34,506 nucleotides of DNA from the IMG/VR virus record IMGVR_UViG_3300021963_000383, positions 1 to 34,506 of that record; one strand, written 5' to 3'. The position numbers and the translations under genes are program-made. The notes below the pieces were generated by a model. The model was given only the letters and a program-made list of their open reading frames with translations. It made no database searches and was not told the origin of the DNA. Of this stretch, positions 7,404-15,873 are shown in pieces. The first letter of the stretch is position 1. The number at the start of each line of letters is the position of its first letter. The DNA is from a virus.

Positions 7404-10274
7404 CTACACATTAAAATCAATATGGAATTCACTTCCACTATATGTGAAATATTGTGCGTAAGATGCTGAATATAATTCTAATGCGTTTAATCTTGTATTA
7501 GCCGATGCGGTAAATTGATTTAGTTTAGTAAATTCCCCTGCTAATCCTGCTCCTACCGAAATAGATGCCGTATATTCCAAATCATCTAATCTAACTTCTG
7601 TTGAAGTTGTATATGAGTTTAACGATGATGTGAATTGATGAATAGAACCAGTTACTTGTGCTAATGTAGTAAATCTACCTTCTAAACTACCCGTTTCCGT
7701 TTCTAATGATAGTAATCTTAAAAGTGCAGAAGAACTAAATGATTGTAAAGATTCAGTTACAACATTTAAAGATGATGTAGTTTGGTATATCTTTTCTAAT
7801 GAAGCAGTTACACTTGCACTAAATAAGTTTAAACTCGAAGTTGATTCGTATATTTTTTCTAATGAGGATGTTACGCTTGAACTAAATGAATTTAAACTTG
7901 CAGTTGATTCATATAACTTTTCTAATGAAGCAGTTACACTTGCACTAAATAAATTTAAACTCGCAGTTGTTTCATATATCTTTCCCAACGAAGCGGTTAC
8001 ACTAGCACTAAATAAATTTAAACTCGCAGTTGCTTCGTATAATTTTTCTAATGAAGCAGTTACACTTGCACTAAATAAATTCAATGAAGAAGTTGATTCG
8101 TATATCTTTTCCAACGAAGCAGTTACGCTTGCACTAAATAAGTTTAACGAAGCAGTTGATTGGTGGATATTCCCTAAATCAGTATTTACCGATTGTGTAT
8201 ATAAGTTTAAACTAGCAGTTGATTCGTATATTTTTTCTAATGAAGCAGTTACACTTGCACTAAACAAATTCAGACTAGCGGTGGATTCATATAATTTTTC
8301 TAATGAAGCAGTTACACTCGCACTAAATAAATTTAAGCTCGCCGTAGTTTGGTTTAAACTAGCAGTTGATTCATATAACTTTTCTAATGAAGCAGTTACA
8401 CTTGCACTAAATAAGTTTAAACTAGCGGTTGTAGAATTTATTTCTGTTAATTGTAATGATGATGTAAATACATTATCCCCACCTGCTACCAATACTTTTG
8501 TTTCTACCCCTTTAACACCTGCTATCCAATAATCGGTAGTAGTATCCCAAATTAACGAACCAGTTGCATTATTAGGTGAAGTTGCATCTTTTACATGAAT
8601 ACCACCATTGGTTGTACCAGTACCATTTAATTCTAAAATATTATCACCAATTTGTACAGTTGTAGAATCTACAATAGTTTGCGTTCCTCTTACATTTAAA
8701 TCACCTAAAATTGTTACATTTGAACCTGTAAATTCAAATGCAGTTTTTAATGATGATGTATATGAATTAATTTCAACTAATGATATATCAACTGATGCAG
8801 ATTTACTTTCTAAATTAGATAATCTACCATTATGTGAACCAGATGTGGTTTCTAAATTAGATAATCTACTTAATGTACTACTACTAAATGTATTTAAAGA
8901 TGCCGTACTTTCATATAATTTTTCTAATGAAGCAGTTACACTAGCACTAAATAAATTTAAACTTGCAGTTGATGATTGTAATGATGCAATAATAGATGAA
9001 CTAATATTACCTACAATATGAATATCATTATCAAATTTAACACTACCACTTATTTCTACTTCAAATCCGGAAGTTGGAATAGTAATTGCACTATTATTTA
9101 ATTTATCGGTATTTACACCAATCTTACCATCACCATATACTGTGATAGATGCCGATTGCCATTGGTTTCCTCCAAATAAATGAAGATGACCATGTGAACC
9201 AGTTGTAGTAGAACCAACATATAAGTCATTTGCAGCATTATATAAATACCCATCACCACCGTATCCAACATTACCTGCTGAATAATTTGATGAGTTTATA
9301 CCCAAATCAATATATGATGAACTTTCGGTTGAAACATCATTCCATAATATCAAATCGGTGGATGATGATGAACCACTACCAAAGTTTTTAATATTTACCT
9401 GTGCATATGAATCTTGCTTAGATGTTTGGAATGTTGCAATATTAAACGAATTTTCACCACTATTATCCACCATCAATCTTTCTGGGAAGAACGATGTTGC
9501 ACTTGTTCCTAAACTAAGTGTTTTAGAAGTAATAAATGAATTTGCGTATGATTTTAAACTTTTTTCAGTATCAAAATATCCAAGTTTATTTATACCACCC
9601 GTTATAGATGCCGTAAAATCATTTAAACTAGCAGTTGATTCATATAACTTTTCTAATGAAGCAGTTACACTAGCACTAAATAAGTTTAAAGATGCCGTAC
9701 TTTCATATAATTTTTCCAATGAAGCAGTTACACTTGCACTAAAATCATTTAAACTTGAAGTTGATTCGTATAGTTTTTCTAATGAAGATGTTACACTTGC
9801 ACTAAATAAGTTTAAACTAGCAGTTGTTTGATATACGGATACTAATTGAGAATTAACAGATTCACTTAATGCCGTAATATTTACATTATTTACACTACCA
9901 CTAATAGATGCCGTAACACTATTTGCATATATAGTATTCCACTTTGCACCTTCTGTTCCTAAATTTAAAGTTCCATTTGTACCAGGAACTAAATTTGTTG
10001 TAAATACACCTGGAACACTAATATTATCACTACCATTATTTCCTAAAAATAAATTACCGGAAATTGCAACATCTCCACTAAAATAAGCATTTGAAGCAGT
10101 TAAATTTCCAGCCAAAGAAAGTGAACCCGAGTTTACACTATCCAATCTTGTCAATGTTATAGGTGTTGTTCCCAACGCCACTTGCAGAGAACCTAAACCT
10201 TTATGCAAGTATATTTCACCATCAACTAATGATACTGAACCCGAACCTCTTCTTATTTGAAATAATGTTGCCAT
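7404..10274 (-). CDS. Giant coiled-coil tail fibre with 13 copies of a 21-residue repeat
   Basis: This 956-residue protein begins with the fibre anchor-type motif MATLFQIRRGSGSVSLVDGEIY. It contains 13 copies of a 21-residue unit (SASVTASLEKLYESTASLNLF type; three heptads). Copies occur as three near residues 150-225, one near 435-460 and nine within about 609-842. Between them are two beta-rich segments (about 245-405 and 500-600). The second carries the LGDLNVRGTQTI...GDNILEL module shared with other fibres. The C-terminus is short and ends SEFHIDFNV. Composition is dominated by Ser, Thr, Ala, Leu and Asn, as in long trimeric fibres. There is no S74 domain. An ATATTTATA element lies 19 bases before the ATG. 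The likely role is a long fibre shaft or spacer; it does not resemble a hydrophobic tape-measure protein. Confidence 0.82.
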   Translation of the reverse strand: MATLFQIRRGSGSVSLVDGEIYLHKGLGSLQVALGTTPITLTRLDSVNSGSLSLAGNLTASNAYFSGDVAISGNLFLGNNGSDNISVPGVFTTNLVPGTNGTLNLGTEGAKWNTIYANSVTASISGSVNNVNITALSESVNSQLVSVYQTTASLNLFSASVTSSLEKLYESTSSLNDFSASVTASLEKLYESTASLNLFSASVTASLEKLYESTASLNDFTASITGGINKLGYFDTEKSLKSYANSFITSKTLSLGTSATSFFPERLMVDNSGENSFNIATFQTSKQDSYAQVNIKNFGSGSSSSTDLILWNDVSTESSSYIDLGINSSNYSAGNVGYGGDGYLYNAANDLYVGSTTTGSHGHLHLFGGNQWQSASITVYGDGKIGVNTDKLNNSAITIPTSGFEVEISGSVKFDNDIHIVGNISSSIIASLQSSTASLNLFSASVTASLEKLYESTASLNTFSSSTLSRLSNLETTSGSHNGRLSNLESKSASVDISLVEINSYTSSLKTAFEFTGSNVTILGDLNVRGTQTIVDSTTVQIGDNILELNGTGTTNGGIHVKDATSPNNATGSLIWDTTTDYWIAGVKGVETKVLVAGGDNVFTSSLQLTEINSTTASLNLFSASVTASLEKLYESTASLNQTTASLNLFSASVTASLEKLYESTASLNLFSASVTASLEKIYESTASLNLYTQSVNTDLGNIHQSTASLNLFSASVTASLEKIYESTSSLNLFSASVTASLEKLYEATASLNLFSASVTASLGKIYETTASLNLFSASVTASLEKLYESTASLNSFSSSVTSSLEKIYESTSSLNLFSASVTASLEKIYQTTSSLNVVTESLQSFSSSALLRLLSLETETGSLEGRFTTLAQVTGSIHQFTSSLNSYTTSTEVRLDDLEYTASISVGAGLAGEFTKLNQFTASANTRLNALELYSASYAQYFTYSGSEFHIDFNV
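7751..8455 (-). repeat. 63-base tandem coding repeats (nine copies)
   Basis: Nine copies of a 63-base unit encode SASVTASLEKLYESTASLNLF-type modules. Copies 63 bases apart start near 7796, 7857, 7920, 7983, 8046 and 8109; after one divergent unit more follow near 8235, 8298 and 8388. Many differ only at a few synonymous positions, which suggests recent duplication or gene conversion. The length is a multiple of three, so gain or loss of copies keeps the frame. Confidence 0.85.
9605..9835 (-). repeat. 63-base tandem coding repeats (three further copies)
   Basis: Three further copies of the same 63-base unit lie in the N-terminal part of the fibre gene, with cores near 9655, 9718 and 9781. A single additional copy lies near 8926. 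They encode the same three-heptad module as the main array. Confidence 0.8.
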
Positions 10275-10293
10275 TTTATACTTTTATGTTTCT

Positions 10294-10302
10294 TATAAAT
10301 AT
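10294..10302 (-). promoter_or_regulatory. Candidate late-promoter element before giant fibre
   Basis: An exact ATATTTATA (gene sense) ends 19 bases before the ATG of the 956-residue fibre. The intervening leader is A-rich with no Shine-Dalgarno sequence. The role is inferred from recurrence. Confidence 0.5.
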
Positions 10303-10307
10303 GTTAT

Positions 10308-11057
10308 TTAATTAAAATCTAAATCTACATCTATCGATGGTGAGGTTGCACAAGCTAAAAATAATTCAGCAAATGAACGTGGTGGTATGTTATTTCCATC
10401 CACATCATTTAGTTGTGCGGTTGATAAATCCACTTCCATTCCTGTCAACCCACTACCATCTCCTACAAAAGATGTTGCGGTTACACTTCCCGTTACTTGA
10501 ACCGAACCTGTGAATGAATGTATATCATCGGATGTGTTACCAAAATTAGAACTACCACTTTCAAAAAGGACAGATGATGAAATTACCGAAATATTAAATT
10601 GTCTTGCATTTACTGCCCCTAATACTGTTAAATCACTTGTTACTAATTGTGAACCACTAATAATAGTTTCTCCATGATTGACCGTAAGAGTATCATTTAC
10701 TTGTAACGATTGAAATGAACCAGTACCTTCGATTCTAATAGATGACCCCGTAATACTACCACTTATATCTACATCACCATTTGTAATAACATCTCCAATA
10801 ACATACAAATCTCTTTGTATATTTGCATCGTGTGTTATTACTAATTCACTAAATGAACCCGTTTGAGTTAAAGTAATTGAACCTGTTGTGATTGAGTTTG
10901 TTGCAACAATTGCCTCGATTGAATCTACATTACCAGATTTTTTAATAAATAATTTACCATCGTAGGTGTTTATTGCCACTTCACCCACATTTAATGTAGA
11001 TGTATTTGGAACTTTGCCGGGCGTGGCAGAGCGTTTAAGTATAATACTTTGAGCCAT
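10308..11057 (-). CDS. Short tail fibre/adhesin paralogue
   Basis: This 249-residue protein opens with MAQSIILKRSATPGKVPNTS followed by LNVGEVAINTYDGKLFIKKSG. That is the N-terminal domain common in fibres of T4-like environmental phages, with the IIL-K/R-R-S, GE-x-x-x-NT and DG-x-x-F-x-K signatures. Its nearest relative here is the neighbouring 217-residue fibre. Residues about 75-215 are beta-rich Gly/Ser/Thr repeats (SGSITGSSIRIEGTGSF type) ending in the common fibre turn GDGSGLTG. The C-terminal tail ends IDVDLDFN, similar to HIDFNV at the end of the giant fibre. It follows a terminator hairpin, so it probably begins its own transcript. Confidence 0.75.
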   Translation of the reverse strand: MAQSIILKRSATPGKVPNTSTLNVGEVAINTYDGKLFIKKSGNVDSIEAIVATNSITTGSITLTQTGSFSELVITHDANIQRDLYVIGDVITNGDVDISGSITGSSIRIEGTGSFQSLQVNDTLTVNHGETIISGSQLVTSDLTVLGAVNARQFNISVISSSVLFESGSSNFGNTSDDIHSFTGSVQVTGSVTATSFVGDGSGLTGMEVDLSTAQLNDVDGNNIPPRSFAELFLACATSPSIDVDLDFN

Positions 11058-11087
11058 ATATATGGTTTCTATTGAATGTTATATAAC

Positions 11088-11117
11088 AAAAAAAAGGGCA
11101 GTATATATATACTACCC
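11088..11117 (-). terminator. Rho-independent terminator
   Basis: Gene-sense RNA would form a near-perfect hairpin (11096-11117; GGGTAGTATA arm pairing with TATACTGCCC, one G-U pair) followed by eight uridines (11088-11095). It lies after the 217-residue fibre gene. The ATATTTATA element abuts its 5' arm. Confidence 0.8.
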
Positions 11118-11118
11118 T

Positions 11119-11127
11119 TATAAATAT
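11119..11127 (-). promoter_or_regulatory. Candidate late-promoter element abutting a terminator
   Basis: An exact ATATTTATA (gene sense) sits immediately before the 5' arm of the terminator and 61 bases before the 249-residue fibre ATG, the longest distance among the twelve copies. If transcription starts six or seven bases downstream, the new RNA would lack part of the 5' arm and escape the terminator. That mechanism is inference. Confidence 0.45.
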
Positions 11128-11145
11128 AATAATTTTTAATTAAAG

Positions 11146-11799
11146 TTAAAATTCTCCTCCGTCTGAACCAGATTCTAATGCCGTTAGTCTATTAGCTACT
11201 GAACCACTAAATGCTAACACATCACCAATTCCATAAAGAGAACCACTAAACCCTGAATTAGCAGTTATAGTTGCAATTGTTACATCATTATATCTGAAAT
11301 CAATTGCTTCACTATCTGTTGCTACTTTGTAAAGAGAACCACTACCTTGTATATATCCTATTGTTCCTGCGAATGGTTCTGAGTTGAAATCAAAATCATC
11401 AGGTCTCATTGATGCAGTAACACCTGTTAATTGAGCACCATTACCAATGAATACAGAAGAGGATACTATTGATGCAGAAACTGCACCCAATATGTCAATG
11501 CTACCGTTACCTACAATATCACCGGTTATATATGCATCACCCGATACATTTATATCTTGTGTAACCGTTAATTCTCCAAATGAGCCAGTTCCGGTTATAT
11601 TGATTGAACCGATTGTGGTTGAGTTTGCAACTACAATTTGCTCTATGGTATCAACGGCTCCTGATTTGTGTAAAAACGCAGTACCATCGTAGGTATTTAA
11701 ACCAATTTCACCTACTCTTAATGTAAGTTCAGTTGGTCTCGACCCGGATACGGCTGACCGTCTTTGTAATATTATCGTTTTGTCGTTATTTTGAGCCAT
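11146..11799 (-). CDS. Short tail fibre/adhesin paralogue
   Basis: This 217-residue protein has the same N-terminal domain as the 249-residue fibre downstream: TIILQRRSAVSGSRP...LRVGEIGLNTYDGTAFLHKSG. A beta repeat region follows (GTGSFGELTVTQDINVSGDAYITGDIVGNGSIDILG), then GNGAQLTG and a short C-terminal domain with GSGSLYKVATDSEAIDFRYND. The last residues, SGSDGGEF, resemble the ends of the 1094-residue fibre (IDGGSF) and the 208-residue protein (LDQGEF). It lies between two hairpins, at 11832-11851 and 11088-11117. No exact promoter element precedes it, but GTTTATTTACTAACG just after the upstream hairpin is a possible degenerate copy. Confidence 0.75.
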   Translation of the reverse strand: MAQNNDKTIILQRRSAVSGSRPTELTLRVGEIGLNTYDGTAFLHKSGAVDTIEQIVVANSTTIGSINITGTGSFGELTVTQDINVSGDAYITGDIVGNGSIDILGAVSASIVSSSVFIGNGAQLTGVTASMRPDDFDFNSEPFAGTIGYIQGSGSLYKVATDSEAIDFRYNDVTIATITANSGFSGSLYGIGDVLAFSGSVANRLTALESGSDGGEF

Positions 11800-11829
11800 T
11801 TTTTTAGTTTTTTAGTTCGTTAGTAAATA

Positions 11830-11851
11830 AACCCCCCATATTTCAGGGGGG
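11830..11851 (-). terminator. Probable terminator hairpin
   Basis: Six C and six G residues form a perfect stem with an eight-base loop (11832-11851). In gene sense it is followed by a broken U-rich tract (TTTATTTA). It lies between the 1094-residue fibre stop and the 217-residue fibre start. The weaker U-tract lowers confidence; it could be only partial. Confidence 0.65.
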
Positions 11852-11864
11852 TATTTTATGGTTG

Positions 11865-14800
11865 TTAGAACGAACCTCCGTCTATTGTGTTGCTCATTAC
11901 AAAATCAGTACCATCCCATTGTAATAAATCACCTGCTACACTTGCAGTTGGAACTAAATCTAAATTACCATTTGTGTTTCTAAATGCAATTCGTTTAGTG
12001 CTTCCCGCAGTTGTACCTAAATTAACCGATGCGGTTACTGCCGGTGCGATTAATGATACAGATGAAGTAAATGAAGTTGTTGAGTGTTGATAAACAAAGT
12101 TTGCACTTGCTCCTGCCACTTCAATTCCAGAACCGTCTGCGGTTGCTGATGAAGTTGAACCACTTGCTAATGTTATTAATTTATCTTCAACTACTAATTG
12201 TGAAGTATTTAATGTTACAGTATTACCTTGTACTACTAAATCACCACCTACTACTACATCACCTGTCGTTGTTACTTTTGCGAATGTTACTTCGTTTCCT
12301 TGTCCAACTCCTTGTATTGTACCAGTACCTTCTAATGTATCTAATCTACTATCTACCGAAGAACTGAATGTAGTTCCAAAAGAAGAAGTAAATGAGTTAA
12401 TGTTAGAGATAGAAGTATCTACACTAGCTGATTTAGTTTCTAAATTACTTAATCTTCCATCTTGCGTATCGTTTGTAGATTTAGCCGCACTTGCTGATGC
12501 AATTAACGAACCACTAACAACACCAATTTCAGTTAATCTAGTTAATACAGAAGAACTAAATGAGTTTAAGTTACTTACAGAAACATTTACACTTGCAGAA
12601 GTTGTTTCTAAATTAGATAATCTACCTAAATTTGAACCACTAACAGTATTCAATGCATCAATGCTAATTTGTTGAGATGCAGATGAACTATTTAATGCAG
12701 ATACCGAAGTATTAACACTTGCAGATGTACTTTCTAAATTAGATAATCTACCTAATGTAGAACCACTAAATGTGTTTAAAGCATCAATACTAATTTGTTG
12801 AGATGCGGATGAACTATTTAATGCTGCTACCGATGTGTTTAAACTTGCAGTTGTAGAATTTAAGTTACTTACTGATATGTTTAAACTTGCAGTTGTAGAA
12901 TTTAAATTAGAAACGGATGTATTAACACTTGCCGAAGTTGCTTCTAAGTTTGTTAATCTACCGTCTTGTGTATCATTTGTAGATTTAGCAGTTGATGCCG
13001 ATGCAAATAAAGAACCACTAACAACTCCAATTTCAGTTAATTTGGTTTCAACCGAAGAACTGAATGATTCGATGTTAGATAATCTACCTAATGCAGAAGA
13101 ACTAAATGAGTTTAAGTTTGATATAGAAACACCTGCACCACTACCAACCGATGCACTTAATGCCGCGATTGAAGCACTTACTGATGCGGAGTATGCGGTT
13201 ACATTTCCAATACCTGCGATTGAACCACTAAATCCTGCTGATGCGCTTATTGGACCAGTTACATCTAATGAATTATTAATGAATACACCATTTACACCAG
13301 TAATAGTTACCGTTTGTGCACTATCATCTATTTTTACAAAGTTAGTATCATCACCTAAGAAAGTTAATCCACCGGTTGCTTTGATGTGAGTATCACTTAC
13401 GGATGTGTTATAGATTTGAATTGTTCTAGAATCATTAACATCAGGTTGTAAGTATAGATTTCCACTACTTTTAATTGTATCATCAACAATAATTGAACCT
13501 GATACAGTTACATCACCTGCTACCGAAATTGTTGAATTATCGGTTGCTTGTGTAATGATTGAATCACCAATGTGGTCATCGCCAACTGCAACCACAATTT
13601 TACCAGGAGTGATACCTGCCTCATTACCAATTGAACCGGAATTAGCAGGACCAGATATTAATCTTGCGCTAAATCCTGATTCTGCACCACCTGATGGGTG
13701 TTGGTAAAGCCAATGATTATTTTGTGAATCCCAATATAATGAACCACTTGCTCCTGCACCACTTCCACTATCTGCTACCGATATTCCACCAAATCTAACT
13801 GCCGGTGTTGCGGTACTTAATTTAACTACATTAGTTCCAATTTCAACAACAGATGCGGATACATTGGCAAATGATGATGAACCATATACTGTTAATGAAC
13901 CTGTAATGAAAACTGAACCAGTTATTACTTGTGTTCCGTTGAAAACATTACCTCCGTCTAATTTTGCGTATGAACCACTATTTGAATTTAAGTTTGCAAT
14001 AGCAATTGCCGCATTTGATGCCGAAGCAATTAAACTTCCACTAACAACTCCAATTTCTGTAAATTTGGAATTAGCAGAACTACTAAATGAGTTTAAGTTA
14101 CTTACAGAAGTATTTACACTCGCCGATGTAGTTTCTAAGTTAGATAATCTACCATCTTGTGTATCATTTGTTGATTTAGCTGCTGATGCCGATGCTATTA
14201 AACTTCCACTAACTACACCAATTTCAGTAAATTTCTCAGCTGCTGATGCAGTAAAGTTATTTAATGCAGTTGTTGATGTATTTGATGAAGTATAAGAGTT
14301 TAATGCTGCAATTGCAATATCAACACTTGCCGATTTGCTTTGTAAATTAGATAATCTACTATCTACCGATGTAGAGAATGCGGTTACATTACCAATACCT
14401 ACAATAGAACCACTAATTACACCTGCTCCTGCAACATATATTGAAGAACCTGCCGTTAAGTTCAATGAAGAACTATTAGTCAAGTTCATATTAGAATCAT
14501 TAACTGCTACTGCTCCGTTAAAGTTAGTAGAACCACTAACATTTACCGCACCACTTACAGTTTGAGTTCCGTAGAATACATTTGAACCAGTTGTTGCATA
14601 AGAACCAGTAAGCCCACTTAAAGAATCAACACGTACTTTGTTTGCCGATGCAGAAGCAATTAAGCTTCCACTAACTACACCAATTTCGGTTAATTGAGTT
14701 AATACGGATGCACTAAATGTATTTAATAAATTTACGGAGTTACCAATAGTTCCACTACCAATCGAAGATGATAATGCGTTGATTGATGTTGCAACTGATT

Positions 14801-15149
14801 GAGAGAATGGTTGGATGTTACCTACTAAGTCAATTGCTTCATTTGCACCACTACCAAGTAAAAATAAAGTTGGTAATTGTGTTGATGAACTTGCATAGTA
14901 AGGAACACCATTCAACATTCCGTTGTAAGTTGATGCAGGGAATGTGTTTGGTGCAACAGTTCCTCTTATAATACGGTTAGTTGCTTGAACTTGTCCGTTT
15001 TCTGGAACTACAAAGGTAATGGAATTACCATTGGAAGCACTTAGGTTGGTTGAACCCGATGCTATTACTATCTCACCTTTTTGTAGTGAGCCGGTTACGG
15101 AGCTTAGGGATTCTAAACTACCCCGTCTGTGTTTAATTATTTGTGCCAT
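11865..15149 (-). CDS. Giant modular tail fibre (1094 residues)
   Basis: The N-terminus MAQIIKHRRGSLESLSSVTG...KGEIVIASG is a fibre anchor of the RRGS type. The body alternates coiled-coil modules and beta modules. The unit around TEIGVVSGSLIASAS is present five times, usually with STNDTQDGRLSNLETTSAS nearby. A 42-residue unit (SALNSSSASQQISIDALNT...) is duplicated. Two copies of the fibre beta module occur: LTVYGSSSFANVSASVVEIG near residues 420-490 and VVGGDLVVQGNTVTLNTSQL near 960-1025. The C-terminal domain ends NTIDGGSF, similar to the ends of two neighbouring fibres. There is no S74 domain, so folding or tip addition must use something else. A promoter element lies 36 bases upstream and a hairpin follows the stop, so this is probably a single-gene transcript. 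Confidence 0.82.
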   Translation of the reverse strand: MAQIIKHRRGSLESLSSVTGSLQKGEIVIASGSTNLSASNGNSITFVVPENGQVQATNRIIRGTVAPNTFPASTYNGMLNGVPYYASSSTQLPTLFLLGSGANEAIDLVGNIQPFSQSVATSINALSSSIGSGTIGNSVNLLNTFSASVLTQLTEIGVVSGSLIASASANKVRVDSLSGLTGSYATTGSNVFYGTQTVSGAVNVSGSTNFNGAVAVNDSNMNLTNSSSLNLTAGSSIYVAGAGVISGSIVGIGNVTAFSTSVDSRLSNLQSKSASVDIAIAALNSYTSSNTSTTALNNFTASAAEKFTEIGVVSGSLIASASAAKSTNDTQDGRLSNLETTSASVNTSVSNLNSFSSSANSKFTEIGVVSGSLIASASNAAIAIANLNSNSGSYAKLDGGNVFNGTQVITGSVFITGSLTVYGSSSFANVSASVVEIGTNVVKLSTATPAVRFGGISVADSGSGAGASGSLYWDSQNNHWLYQHPSGGAESGFSARLISGPANSGSIGNEAGITPGKIVVAVGDDHIGDSIITQATDNSTISVAGDVTVSGSIIVDDTIKSSGNLYLQPDVNDSRTIQIYNTSVSDTHIKATGGLTFLGDDTNFVKIDDSAQTVTITGVNGVFINNSLDVTGPISASAGFSGSIAGIGNVTAYSASVSASIAALSASVGSGAGVSISNLNSFSSSALGRLSNIESFSSSVETKLTEIGVVSGSLFASASTAKSTNDTQDGRLTNLEATSASVNTSVSNLNSTTASLNISVSNLNSTTASLNTSVAALNSSSASQQISIDALNTFSGSTLGRLSNLESTSASVNTSVSALNSSSASQQISIDALNTVSGSNLGRLSNLETTSASVNVSVSNLNSFSSSVLTRLTEIGVVSGSLIASASAAKSTNDTQDGRLSNLETKSASVDTSISNINSFTSSFGTTFSSSVDSRLDTLEGTGTIQGVGQGNEVTFAKVTTTGDVVVGGDLVVQGNTVTLNTSQLVVEDKLITLASGSTSSATADGSGIEVAGASANFVYQHSTTSFTSSVSLIAPAVTASVNLGTTAGSTKRIAFRNTNGNLDLVPTASVAGDLLQWDGTDFVMSNTIDGGSF

Positions 15150-15185
15150 TGTTTGGGTTTTGGTTGTTCTCGTTTATTCTCAATC

Positions 15186-15194
15186 TATAAATAT
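15186..15194 (-). promoter_or_regulatory. Candidate late-promoter element before 1094-residue fibre
   Basis: An exact ATATTTATA (gene sense) ends 36 bases before the fibre ATG in an 85-base intergenic gap. The leader shows no Shine-Dalgarno sequence. The role is inferred from recurrence. Confidence 0.5.
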
Positions 15195-15234
15195 ATTTTT
15201 TTTTACATAACCATTAAATACATCTTATTATTTT

Positions 15235-15861
15235 TTAAAATTCTCCCTGGTCTAAGATTAGAGATGATGTCAATGTCAATTCTGCATCTGTTGCAAATGA
15301 GTTGTCTAATGAAGAACTGAATAATTCTAAATTAGTTATTCTTGCATTACTTGCAGATATTGATGTTGCTACACTTGCACTTAATCCACTTTCTATTGAA
15401 CCCGTTATAGATGCTAATTGTGTATATACATTTCCAAAAGATGTTGCAACTGATGAACTCAATGATATTATATCACTATTTGTTTCAGCAATAGAACTTG
15501 AAATAGATGCACTTAGTTGTAACAAATCGTTCGTTATTTCAGCAATTGAATTAGAAACAGAAGAACTAAATGTTACTACATTAATATTTGTTTGAGAAAC
15601 AGAAGCTGAAATAGATGAACTAAATTCAACAAAATTAGTAGTTTCTAAAATATCAATTTGAATAGATGAAGATACTACCCCATCTGGCAAAGTTGCTGCA
15701 ACATTATTTGTTATAATATTTATAATAGATTGTGATAACGATGATTCCAAAGATTGAGATATAATCGTATTTACCGATGCACTAAAATTAGTACCCGTTT
15801 CAGCTGCCGTTGTTAATGCAGAACCACTCTCTATTTGTTTTAATCTTATTAAGTTTGCCAT
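15235..15861 (-). CDS. Small coiled-coil fibre-like protein
   Basis: This 208-residue protein is nearly all Ser/Thr/Ala/Ile/Asn heptads (SSSISASVSQTNINVVTFSS type). That predicts a long trimeric coiled coil with no obvious globular head. The N-terminus MANLIRLKQIESGSALTTAAE is a divergent form of the anchor seen in other fibres. The last residues, ILDQGEF, match the D-x-G-E/S-F ending of the 217- and 1094-residue fibres. It starts 12 bases after the 153-residue gene stop, over a degenerate promoter-like AATATTTAC. It may be a connector or short fibre; no specific homologue is recognised. Confidence 0.65.
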   Translation of the reverse strand: MANLIRLKQIESGSALTTAAETGTNFSASVNTIISQSLESSLSQSIINIITNNVAATLPDGVVSSSIQIDILETTNFVEFSSSISASVSQTNINVVTFSSSVSNSIAEITNDLLQLSASISSSIAETNSDIISLSSSVATSFGNVYTQLASITGSIESGLSASVATSISASNARITNLELFSSSLDNSFATDAELTLTSSLILDQGEF

Positions 15862-15873
15862 TAGTTGTAAATA

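Noticed and set aside
7751-9835. Regularly spaced 63-base repeats as a CRISPR array
   Set aside because: Repeats are contiguous, in frame and encode heptads; there are no unique spacers and no cas genes.
7404-10274. Tape-measure protein
   Set aside because: Length is suitable, but the protein has a fibre-type N-terminus, Ser/Thr/Asn-rich repeats, beta modules and no hydrophobic segments.
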